DNA from: Methylobacterium sp. NEAU K
GTDB lineage: Bacteria; Pseudomonadota; Alphaproteobacteria; Rhizobiales; Beijerinckiaceae
Assembly (NCBI RefSeq): GCF_030700285.1
Contig: NZ_JAUYZJ010000013.1
Span: 79,835-143,834, forward strand
Direction of reading: 5' to 3'
Length of the DNA stretch: 64,000 bases
The number at the start of each line of letters is the position of its first letter. Position 1 is the stretch's first letter. This document shows positions 44,971 through 53,122 of this stretch, piece by piece. The position numbers were made by a program, and so were the translations under genes. A model generated the notes under the pieces. That model worked only from the letters and a program-made list of their open reading frames with translations. It was not told where the DNA came from and ran no database searches.

Positions 44971-46199
44971 GCACTCCGGATGGCTGCGCGCGCGACGCGG
45001 AGACCTTCGGGCGCGTCGCTCTGGGCCCGATCCTGGCGGAGTTCTGCCTGCGTCTCTGGCTCTTCGAGCGCTTTTTTCAGGACGACGAGGCGGTGCTGCT
45101 GTTCTGCGCACGCGGCGGCCTTCGCCTGAAACTGGCCTATGAACGTTTCCTGACCCGGACCGGCCTGCCCCCGCGCCTGCCGCGTGCTGCCTTGATGGTG
45201 TCGCGCCTCGTGGCGGCACGCACCGCGTTCCATCCGCCGAGTCCGGGCGTGCTATCCGAGCTGGAGCGTGAGTTCAGCGGCCAGTCGATGGCCGAGATCG
45301 CCGCGGCCCTGGCACAACGGGATGACCTCGCGCTACCGCCGCAATGGTATGCGCCCTTTCAAAAGGCGGCCTTCGTCGCGCTGCTGGCCGGCAGCGAGCC
45401 CGCCGTGGCGATCCTTCACGAAGCGGTGGCTGAACAGGATGCGCTGTTCCGGGCCCATCTGGCTGCGTCTGCCGGCAACCGCCACCAGTGCGTGCTGGTC
45501 GATACGGGGCTCTACGGCAGCACAGTGCGGATCCTGCAGGAGGGGGTTCCGGACCGGCAATGGTCCGGGCTGCAATTCGCGCGCTGCAACTACAAGCGCC
45601 TTCCGACACCACACTTCCCCCGCACCCTCGGCCTCAGTGTCGAGAGCGACTGGTACAAGCCGTGGGAGGTCAGAACCTCGGCTTTGCGCTTCTGGCAATT
45701 GATCGAGGCCTGCCTCGAACCGGAACTGCCCAGCGTCCGAACGTTCTCCGAGGGCCCGCAGGGCGCGCCGCCGCGTGCGAATCTTCAGGTCGCCGGGTGG
45801 GAAAACCGCGTCGAACCGGATCAGCCCGGCCTGTTCACAGGCGTCCTCGCCTACATTGATGCCCTCACGCCCGAGACCCTGCAGCGGGTTCCAGGGGACG
45901 CGTCGCGCGCTTGGCATTCGCTCAAGGGCGCAGTGGTCTGGCCGGACCGGCAAGCCGTAACAACGCTGAGCCTCGGGGGCAGATCCCGGGATTTCGGACG
46001 GACCGAATTGCGCGCGCAATTCGCAGGCTCCGGCGTCACCAATCCCTTGAGACAGATCCGGGAAAGCCTTTGGCGAGAAGGCGCCGTGATCCGAAGCTTT
46101 CCGCGGGCCGGACGCCTCGTCCTTGCGCTCATCGAGCTGATCTACGCGGGACGTGCTCTGCGCATGGAGTTGCAGGCGCGGCGTCGCCGCGTCCCGTAG
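44967..46199 (+). CDS. Uncharacterised polysaccharide-locus protein, partner of the HAD hydrolase
   Basis: I do not recognise a named family with confidence for these 410 residues. The N-terminal region (FGRVALGPILAEFCLRLWLFER, then DDEAVLLFCARGGLRLKLAYERFL) and the segment VLVDTGLYGSTVRIL near residues 176-190 recall the C-terminal half of large HAD-fusion proteins of the COG5610 kind. There similar text follows the hydrolase domain. Asp-Thr-Gly-x-Tyr-Gly-Ser also resembles a phosphoribosyl-transferase-like binding loop. It has no signal peptide and no membrane segment except possibly a short C-terminal hydrophobic patch. The ATGA overlap with the HAD gene suggests one functional unit made as two chains. 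Confidence 0.6.
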   Translation: MSTPDGCARDAETFGRVALGPILAEFCLRLWLFERFFQDDEAVLLFCARGGLRLKLAYERFLTRTGLPPRLPRAALMVSRLVAARTAFHPPSPGVLSELEREFSGQSMAEIAAALAQRDDLALPPQWYAPFQKAAFVALLAGSEPAVAILHEAVAEQDALFRAHLAASAGNRHQCVLVDTGLYGSTVRILQEGVPDRQWSGLQFARCNYKRLPTPHFPRTLGLSVESDWYKPWEVRTSALRFWQLIEACLEPELPSVRTFSEGPQGAPPRANLQVAGWENRVEPDQPGLFTGVLAYIDALTPETLQRVPGDASRAWHSLKGAVVWPDRQAVTTLSLGGRSRDFGRTELRAQFAGSGVTNPLRQIRESLWREGAVIRSFPRAGRLVLALIELIYAGRALRMELQARRRRVP

Positions 46200-46635
46200 G
46201 CATGAGCGCGCAGGCTTCGGGAAACAATTTCGTGAATGTGCCCGCGGTACCCCGGACGCTCGCGAGCCTGTGCGCGGAACGAAACATGAGTAATGCACCG
46301 GCTATAATTTGCGTCTTCGGAGTTCTATGACCGCGAGCCGAGGCCGCGCGCGGTGCCGCCCAAGGGACCAGGCGGGTCGGGCGTCGCCACGAACTTCGTA
46401 CTGGACAACATCGAACGCCCAAGCTTCTGAAGTAATTTTCTAGACAAACAGGCGTGGAAAGTTACCATTTTGTCAAATCAACATTGGGTCGATCTGAATT
46501 GCAAACAAATGATCATGTTATGCGTTGAGGAATTTCCCGAGCATCATCCGTCGTTGAGTCGCGATAGGCGCTCGCAGCTCTAGCGCTTGGAAGAACTCAT
46601 ATTCCCTGCCGTGTGAATTCCCGAGGGCCATTGTC
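46200..46635. other. Gap before the methyltransferase gene
   Basis: About 436 bases. Composition changes near 46430 from GC-rich to clearly AT-rich, a likely promoter zone for the methyltransferase and a sign of a transferred segment. No gene, repeat or terminator could be supported. Confidence 0.5.
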
Positions 46636-47328
46636 ATGTTAGAGATATATCAGAACACCACTTACGCGGACCACAATCCGACCTGGCATGAAGAGGACGC
46701 GCCCTGGAAAGCAAAACAGATTACGAATATTTTGAGCAAGAACAAAATCCGTTTCGACACCTTGTGCGAAGTTGGATGCGGAACAGGTGAGATACTTCTC
46801 AACCTCGAGCGATCATTCAATTTTTCCCATGCCGTCGGCTACGAAGTGTCTCCGCACGCCTTTCAGCGCGCGAAGGCCAAGGAAACCGCACGAACCAAAT
46901 TCTCCCTGGAGAACGTGTTCGATGTCGCCACGACGCCCTTCGATCTCATGCTGGTGATCGATGTCATCGAGCATGTCGAGGACTACATCGGTTTCATGAA
47001 GCAATTACGCCCACTCGCGCGATACAAGGTCTTTCATATCCCCCTGGATCTGTCGGTACAGTCGCTGTTCCGCGAACGGCCGATCATGAATTTGCGAAAG
47101 AGCGTCGGGCATCTACACTATTTCTTCAAGGAATCCGCCCTGGCGACCCTGAAGGATTGCGGATACAAGATCATAGATCACACATACACGGCCGGCCGTC
47201 TTGAGCTGCCCAATCAGGCGATGTCGAGCCGGATCATGCGGCTGCCGCGCAAGGCGATGTTTGCGCTGAACCAGGATTTTACCGTGCGCGTCCTGGGCGG
47301 CTTTTCGCTGCTTGTGCTCGCAGAGTGA
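46636..47328 (+). CDS. SAM-dependent methyltransferase
   Basis: This class I methyltransferase has 230 residues. SAM-binding motif I is LCEVGCGTGEILLNL (about residues 43-57), the acidic residue after strand 2 is in AVGYEVSP, and motif IV-like LMLVIDVIEHVEDY is near residue 105. It begins MLEIYQNTTYADHNPTWHEED, similar in style to methyltransferases that act on sugars or lipids in nodulation-factor and polysaccharide clusters. The gene is less GC-rich than housekeeping genes of this window. It stands alone between long gaps. A sugar O-methylation is the likeliest role from context only. Confidence 0.82.
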   Translation: MLEIYQNTTYADHNPTWHEEDAPWKAKQITNILSKNKIRFDTLCEVGCGTGEILLNLERSFNFSHAVGYEVSPHAFQRAKAKETARTKFSLENVFDVATTPFDLMLVIDVIEHVEDYIGFMKQLRPLARYKVFHIPLDLSVQSLFRERPIMNLRKSVGHLHYFFKESALATLKDCGYKIIDHTYTAGRLELPNQAMSSRIMRLPRKAMFALNQDFTVRVLGGFSLLVLAE

Positions 47329-47776
47329 GACCGAGCGGATTGCGGCCCGTGGCGGGACTGATCGAACCGGTCCCGATGCAGCTACCGTCGACCATGGACG
47401 GCCGGACGTGCCGGCACGGGTTCAGCCCGGCACTTATTTATCGCGAGACCTCATCGGCATCGTGCGCGACGCCGATTTCGGAGCCGGCGCTCGCGATCCT
47501 TTCCCCAGCGGGCAACCTTGGGGCGGCCGAGGCGCTCGCCTGCGGAATCGCCATTTCTTGTAAATGGCTGATTGATAGCGTAAGACCTGCTCAAATTCGG
47601 ACGCCATTTACTGGTATTATGGGCAGAATTGTGCAGGTCAGTTCGAGGCACGTGAAACGCGAGCGGTGGCTGGAAAGACCGAGATTTGTCTTACGAAATA
47701 TTCGTAAAAATTGTAGCGCTATTTTACCGTCGCGCGGGGTTTCAACAATAAATTCCATCTGGAGCATAACGTCGGC
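47329..47776. other. Gap with palindrome before the fused glycosyltransferase
   Basis: About 448 bases. An open frame of about 150 codons crosses it but shows no ribosome site and no protein-like motifs, so I do not call it. The second half is AT-rich and contains a 17-bp perfect palindrome at 47691-47707. It should hold the promoter of the downstream GT4-GT2, co-polymerase and GT4 operon. Confidence 0.5.
47691..47707. promoter_or_regulatory. Palindrome upstream of the EPS operon
   Basis: TTACGAA and TTCGTAA flank ATA, a perfect 7-bp inverted repeat 70 bases before the fused glycosyltransferase. It is AT-rich and operator-like; the regulator is unknown. A hairpin of this size with the following AAAAATTG is too weak for a terminator. 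Confidence 0.45.
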
Positions 47777-49789
47777 ATGACGGCGATCGAATCGTTCGGC
47801 ATCAATGGTCGCTTCCTGACACAACCGATGACGGGCGTTCAGCGCTACGCGCTGAACGTGACGCGCGCAATCAGCCAGGCACTGGCAGCGCGTGGAGAGA
47901 CGGCGCCGCTGCTGGCGCCGCCGCTGGCGGCGGATCCGAAGCTCGACGGGACGCCGCTCAATATCGTCGGTCGCTCCGGCGGCCAGGTCTGGGAGCAGGT
48001 CGTCCTGCCGCGCGCGTGGTCCGGCCGGATGCTGAACCTCTGCAACACGGCGCCGGCGTTCAAGGCGGACCAAGTCGTCTGCATTCACGACGCGAACGTG
48101 TTCCTCGCACCCGAGAGTTACGGCGCATCGTTCCGCCTCTTCTACAAGACGCTTCAACCCCTGCTGGCGCGGCGCGCCGCCCGGATCGCCACCGTCTCGA
48201 CCTTCTCGGCCGAGCAGATCGCCCGGCATCTGTCGTTGAACACCTCGGACATCGCCGTCCTACCCAACGGGCACGAGCATGTCCTTGCCTGGGACCCGGC
48301 CCAGGCCACCCGCGCGCCGGCGGCACTGAGGCGCTCTCCGGACGGCACCGAACGCCCCTTCGTTCTGGCGCTCGGTTCGCGCGCACGTCACAAGAACCTC
48401 GGCCTGCTGTTCGGCATGGCCCCGGAACTTGCAAGCCTCGGCGTCGATCTCGTCGTCGCCGGAGGCCAGTCGGGCATCTTCGCGCCGGAGGTGCTTCAAC
48501 GCAGCGACAACGTACAGCATCTCGGGTTCGTCACCGACCACGATCTCGCCTATCTGCTCGAGCGGGCGTTGTGCCTGGCTTTTCCCTCGCTCACCGAGGG
48601 TTTCGGACTCCCGGCACTCGAGGCCATGGCACGGGGCTGTCCTGTGATCTCGACCGATCGCGCGAGCCTGCCGGAGATCTGCGGCGACGCCGCGCTGCTG
48701 GCGCCCCCCGATCAACCGCAGCAATGGATGGCGCATGTACGGGCGCTGCTGGCGAGCCCCGCCTTGCGAGAGCACCTCATCGAGCGTGGCCGCGGCCAGG
48801 CGGCCCTGTTCTCATGGGCCGATACCGCGCAGGGTTACCTGGATCTGATGCGTTCCCCTCGCCGGCGGGACATCGGACGTCCCCGGCCGGCGTCGCCGCT
48901 GCCCAAGATCGCCGTCGCCATCGCGACCCTGGGTCGTCCCGAGGTGGTGGCCCAGACGCTGCGACGCATCCTCGATCGGCAAACCTACAAGCCCGACGCC
49001 GTTATCATCTCCTGCATCAAGCCCGAGGATGCAGGCGACGCCGCAGCCTGGCCGGAGGTTACCGTGGTCACCGGTCGCCCCGGTCTTGCGGCGCAGCGCA
49101 ACGCGGCGCTGGCCGCGCTGCCCGATACGATCGATGTCGTCGCCTTCTTCGACGACGACTTCGTGCCCGACGCCGACTGGCTCGCTGTGGCGGCGCGGCG
49201 GTTTCGCGAAGATGCGGACATCGTCGGCTTCACCGGCGACGTGATCGCGGACGGCATCAAAGGTCCCGGCCTGGATTTCGACGAAACGGATCGCCGCCTC
49301 GAGCAGGCCGGGCCGGTCGAGAAGGCGCCGCTCATCGAACCGTTCAGTCCCTACGGTTGCAACATGGCTTTCCGGCGCTCGGCCATCGGGGCTCTGCGGT
49401 TCGACGAGCGCCTCGTTCTGTATGGCTGGCTGGAGGACCGCGATTTCGGTGCCGCCCTGGCCGCCAAGGGCGGCCGGCTCGTGAAATGCATGGAAGCCCG
49501 GGGCGTCCATATGGGTGTGAAAGGCGGCAGGATCGCCGGCGATCGGCTCGGCTACTCTCAGGTGGTCAATCCGCTGTACATGCTGCGCAAGGGGACGATG
49601 ACCTACACCCAGGTGCTCGACCACGTGTTCCGCAATTTTACCAGCAATCTGGCGCGATCCGCCGTCCCCGAACCGTTCATCGATCGGCGCGGGCGTCTGC
49701 GCGGCAATCTGCGGGGCGCCGCCGATGCGCTTCTCGGACGCCTCGAACCTGAGCGGGCCCTGCAGATCCGACCGAAAGCTGTGAGATGA
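47777..49789 (+). CDS. Fused GT4-GT2 glycosyltransferase
   Basis: This 670-residue protein contains two complete glycosyltransferases. The first (about residues 1-370) is GT-B fold family 4: GINGRFLTQPMTGVQRYALNV, RHKNLGLLFGMAPEL and SLTEGFGLPALEAMARGCPVIST with the E-x7-E donor motif. The second (about 375-610) is GT-A family 2: KIAVAIATLGRPEVV, AFFDDDFVPD as the metal-binding DxD, FSPYGCNMAFRR and WLEDRDFGAAL as the catalytic base region. A short Arg/Pro-rich linker joins them. Such a chimera would add two successive sugars. Its stop overlaps the co-polymerase start by ATGA, so it belongs to that operon. The protein has no membrane segment. Confidence 0.9.
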   Translation: MTAIESFGINGRFLTQPMTGVQRYALNVTRAISQALAARGETAPLLAPPLAADPKLDGTPLNIVGRSGGQVWEQVVLPRAWSGRMLNLCNTAPAFKADQVVCIHDANVFLAPESYGASFRLFYKTLQPLLARRAARIATVSTFSAEQIARHLSLNTSDIAVLPNGHEHVLAWDPAQATRAPAALRRSPDGTERPFVLALGSRARHKNLGLLFGMAPELASLGVDLVVAGGQSGIFAPEVLQRSDNVQHLGFVTDHDLAYLLERALCLAFPSLTEGFGLPALEAMARGCPVISTDRASLPEICGDAALLAPPDQPQQWMAHVRALLASPALREHLIERGRGQAALFSWADTAQGYLDLMRSPRRRDIGRPRPASPLPKIAVAIATLGRPEVVAQTLRRILDRQTYKPDAVIISCIKPEDAGDAAAWPEVTVVTGRPGLAAQRNAALAALPDTIDVVAFFDDDFVPDADWLAVAARRFREDADIVGFTGDVIADGIKGPGLDFDETDRRLEQAGPVEKAPLIEPFSPYGCNMAFRRSAIGALRFDERLVLYGWLEDRDFGAALAAKGGRLVKCMEARGVHMGVKGGRIAGDRLGYSQVVNPLYMLRKGTMTYTQVLDHVFRNFTSNLARSAVPEPFIDRRGRLRGNLRGAADALLGRLEPERALQIRPKAVR

Positions 49790-51447
49790 GCGTGCACAAC
49801 CAAAATCGGATCGCGCCGGACCGCCCCCAAGCCATCTGGCCTTTCCCGGAGCCCGCATCCGTCGGCGTGCCCGACGGCCCCCTCGCGGTCATTTCGGCTG
49901 CGCTGAAGGCGGCGAAGCGCCACAAATTCGTGGTTTCGCTCTGGATCCTGTTCTGCATCGGCGTCGCCGCACTTTACGCCTTCACGGCCGCGCCCTCCTA
50001 CACGGCGACAGCGACGCTGCTGCTCGATCCGCGGCGGCAGGCCGGCTCGGGATCGGAGGGATCACTGGCGCCGACCCTCGATGTCAGCCGAGCCGAGAGC
50101 GAGCTTCAGGTTCTCCGCTCGGAACGCCTCCTGGCCAACGTCTTCAACAGCCTCGGGCTCGCGAACAATCCCGAGTTCGGCCCCAAAGCGCCCGACCAGG
50201 CCGAAGCGCCGAGCCTGAGCATCAAGAACATGCTCGGCGTCCACGAGCCTCCGCTGCCCAGCGAGGAGATCGTGCAGCAGCGGAAGTTCGAGACCTTCGC
50301 GCAGCAATTCAACGTGCGCCGCGTCGGGCAATCCTATGTCGTGGAGGTTTCCTATACGGCGGCGGATCCGACCCTGGCGCGCCGGGTCGCGAATGCCGCG
50401 GTTTCGGCCTATCTCTGGCAATCAATCGCCGCGAAGGCAGACGCAGCCAAGAACGGCGCCGAATTCCTGCAGGGCCGCGTCAATGCGCTGTCGTCGCAGG
50501 CCCGGTCAGCAGCCACGGCCGTGGCGAACGGAAGCCTGCCGGATGCCCCGACTCCAGACGCCGATGCCCGTGTGATCGGCGCGGCGCTCCAGCCCCTGCG
50601 GCCCTCGGCGCCGCGCAAGACGCTGATCCTCGGACTCGGCGCGACCGTTGGAATCGTCGGCGGGCTTCTCGCCGTCGCCCTGCGGCAGGCGCTGGACCGG
50701 CGCATTCGCACGCCGCAGGATCTCGTGCAGCGCGTGGGGCTCCCTTGCCTCGCCATGATGCCCGACATCTCGCGCAAGAGCGTCGCCGGGCGGCGCGCCA
50801 TGAGCGACCCGAGAACCTCCTCGACGCTGTGGCTCGGCAACAGCGGCTTCGCACTGGGTATCCGGGACCTGCGGACATCGATCCAACTCGCATTGTCCAA
50901 TCGCCCGGGCGACAGCGAGACCGTGGTCGCCCTTGTCGGCTGCGGCGCGAATTCCGGCACCTCGCTCATCGGGCTGAACCTGGCGCGGATCATCCAGGAG
51001 AGCGGCCGTCCCGTCACGATGATCGACGCAGACGTACACGGGTCGGCGCCGCGGTCGCTGATGTACGATTTCGAGACCTGGGAGGGGACCTGCCTGGCCG
51101 ACCTGATCAAGGATCCCAGCCGTATCGCCTCCGCGAAGCTCCTCGACTATGGGGGCATCGCCGTCCTGCCAGCGCGCCTGCCCGATACCGAGGTCAACAG
51201 CCGTGTCTATCTCGGCGCTCCCGCCTTCCAGAAGGTGGTCGACCATATGCGGCAGACGGGCTTCGTCATTCTCGATCTGCCGCCTCTCTCCTTATCGGCC
51301 GACACCCGAGCGGCCGCCAGGCGGGCCGATGCGGTGGTGATCGTCGCTGAGGCCGGCCGGACGACCGTCGACGAGCTCTCGGATGCCGTAAACGGCTTGA
51401 GAAGCGCCGGCGCCAGCGTCATCGGCGCCGTTCTCAACCGCGTCTAG
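49786..51447 (+). CDS. Polysaccharide co-polymerase with degenerate BY-kinase-like domain (Wzc/GumC/ExoP type)
   Basis: This inner-membrane protein of 553 residues should control chain length and export. TM1 is about residues 48-66 and TM2 about 279-299. The Wzz-type domain between them is only about 210 residues, with a short coiled coil, whereas typical GumC/ExoP proteins have well over 300. The cytoplasmic domain resembles BY-kinases: Walker A' MIDADVHGS (412-420) and Walker B VILDLPP (494-500). In the Walker A position, however, GCGANSGTS (385-393) has Thr where the essential Lys should be, and no tyrosine-rich tail is present. Kinase activity is therefore doubtful. ATGA overlap with the fused transferase upstream and a six-base gap to the next GT4 gene place it in one operon. 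Confidence 0.88.
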   Translation: MSVHNQNRIAPDRPQAIWPFPEPASVGVPDGPLAVISAALKAAKRHKFVVSLWILFCIGVAALYAFTAAPSYTATATLLLDPRRQAGSGSEGSLAPTLDVSRAESELQVLRSERLLANVFNSLGLANNPEFGPKAPDQAEAPSLSIKNMLGVHEPPLPSEEIVQQRKFETFAQQFNVRRVGQSYVVEVSYTAADPTLARRVANAAVSAYLWQSIAAKADAAKNGAEFLQGRVNALSSQARSAATAVANGSLPDAPTPDADARVIGAALQPLRPSAPRKTLILGLGATVGIVGGLLAVALRQALDRRIRTPQDLVQRVGLPCLAMMPDISRKSVAGRRAMSDPRTSSTLWLGNSGFALGIRDLRTSIQLALSNRPGDSETVVALVGCGANSGTSLIGLNLARIIQESGRPVTMIDADVHGSAPRSLMYDFETWEGTCLADLIKDPSRIASAKLLDYGGIAVLPARLPDTEVNSRVYLGAPAFQKVVDHMRQTGFVILDLPPLSLSADTRAAARRADAVVIVAEAGRTTVDELSDAVNGLRSAGASVIGAVLNRV

Positions 51448-51453
51448 ATCAAG

Positions 51454-52755
51454 ATGTTCTGGATCGCTCGCCGCAGGAGCGAAGCCGACACGGCGATAGA
51501 GAGCGCTTCAGACCCATGCAATACAACTGTGAGCGATCGCAACGTGATCGAACATATCGCTGAGGTCCCATCGAAAGCCACGGCTGGAGGCGCAGTTGCG
51601 CCAACCCAGCTCGGATTGAGCGGAGGCCCCACGGATCTATCGACACCTCCGGTTTCAAATAAAAAGATCAACGTCCTCTATCTACAGCCGGGAACCACAG
51701 TTTTTGCAGGGATCGAACGTGTCGTTGATACGATATGTTCGGAGATTGGCAAAACTTATAAAGACGATTTTAACGTCGATGTACTGCTCGTCTCGGAGCA
51801 TCTAAATCATCCGCCGGAGCCGCGCGGCTACACTATCATCCGGCGACCGGTTTCATCGCGCCGCGGTCTGATGTGGGCGTTCCGGAGCGTGACCCGCGAA
51901 AAACGCTACGACCTGGTCGTCGTTCCGCAGATCGAACCGGTGGTCATATACTGGTTCTCGTGTCTCGGGCTGCGCCAGCGGATCGCGATGCATCTGCATG
52001 GCAACCCGCGCCGGGAAAGCGGACATCTCAAAGCGAAGTTCCTGTTCTTTCTACTGAAGCACCTCATCCTTCGGCGCGTCTCCTCGGTATTCGGCACATC
52101 GCCACGGCAGCTGAAGGCCTTCCGTGATGATTTCAACTGCCGCAGGCCGCTGGTCTGGGTGCCGAATCCGGTCCGGACTTTCCAGGTTCCGGGACGCGAC
52201 GACAAACCCGCGCCCGGCATCGTGACGTTCGTCAATGTCGGGCGCTACGCCTACCAGAAGGGCCAGGACATCCTGATCGACGCGTTCGCGAAGCTTTATG
52301 CGCACCGGCAGGATATCCGCCTTCGCCTCGTCGGCCATGGTGCCGATGAGCGTGCGCTTGCGGACCAGATCCGACGCCTCGGCCTATCGGACGTCGTCAC
52401 GCTGGAGCACCATCCGGACAATCCGCAGCGGGTCCTGTACGCCAGCGACGTCTTCGTCGCGACGTCGCGATGGGAGGGATGGTCGCTGGCCATCTGCGAA
52501 GCACTCAGGTGCGGCCTGCCGGTCGTCTCGACGGACTGTGAATTCGGCCCGAGTGACATCCTGGTCGACCGCCGCCTGGGCCGGCTCGTGCCCCCCGGCG
52601 ACGAGGCCGCGCTCGTCGACGCCATGGCGTATTATTGCGCCCACATCGCGGAAGAGCGGTCGCACGCGGACTTCCGGCGTAACAACATCGATCAGTACAG
52701 CGTCGAGAAAGTCGCGAAAATTCACGCACAGGCGATCAAGCAAGCCATCGCGTGA
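51454..52755 (+). CDS. GT4-family glycosyltransferase
   Basis: This 433-residue transferase has an unusual N-terminal extension of about 70 residues before the first strand (INVLYLQPGTTVFAGIERVVDTIC). The rest is GT-B: the nucleotide-binding half has VNVGRYAYQKGQDILIDAFAKL, then SRWEGWSLAICEALRCGLPVVSTD, with the E-x7-E motif represented by Glu in the WEG and CEAL segments, and GPSDILVDRRLGRLVPPGDEAAL. It lies six bases after the co-polymerase and is the last gene of that operon. The start is uncertain because of the extension. The sugar donor is unknown. Confidence 0.88.
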   Translation: MFWIARRRSEADTAIESASDPCNTTVSDRNVIEHIAEVPSKATAGGAVAPTQLGLSGGPTDLSTPPVSNKKINVLYLQPGTTVFAGIERVVDTICSEIGKTYKDDFNVDVLLVSEHLNHPPEPRGYTIIRRPVSSRRGLMWAFRSVTREKRYDLVVVPQIEPVVIYWFSCLGLRQRIAMHLHGNPRRESGHLKAKFLFFLLKHLILRRVSSVFGTSPRQLKAFRDDFNCRRPLVWVPNPVRTFQVPGRDDKPAPGIVTFVNVGRYAYQKGQDILIDAFAKLYAHRQDIRLRLVGHGADERALADQIRRLGLSDVVTLEHHPDNPQRVLYASDVFVATSRWEGWSLAICEALRCGLPVVSTDCEFGPSDILVDRRLGRLVPPGDEAALVDAMAYYCAHIAEERSHADFRRNNIDQYSVEKVAKIHAQAIKQAIA

Positions 52756-53122
52756 TCGAGGCGACGCGCCGTCCTTGCGGTCTAGCCTGGGAAGCGGCGG
52801 CTCTCGCGGCCGCAATGATCGCCACGAACCCTCGCGCGTCGACGGTCGTCAAGCAGGCGGGGTGGCCGAAGAACCCGGCGGAATCCGCCGGCATACGAGC
52901 CGCCGGGGCCGAAAGGTCGCCGGCGCGCTTGCTGAAGTCAGATCCGGGCGAACCAAGCGCGCGATCCGATGACGTGACGAACGACGCCGCCGATTGGCCG
53001 AGGTATCTTGATGACGCCCGAAATAGAGCACGATTCTTTTACACCGGAATACGTCACGCACCAAGTCTTCGATGTTGCCTGACGATATCGGAAAACCGGA
53101 TCTCACGTCTCCGCGTCCCGCT
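52756..53122. other. Gap between convergent glycosyltransferase and polymerase genes
   Basis: About 367 bases between convergent genes. No hairpin with a T-run and no credible gene were found. A short AT-rich patch lies near 53020-53060. Confidence 0.45.

Noticed and set aside
47325..47780. Open frame of about 150 codons before the GT4-GT2 gene
   Set aside because: No ribosome site or recognisable motif, and it runs through the AT-rich promoter zone and palindrome.
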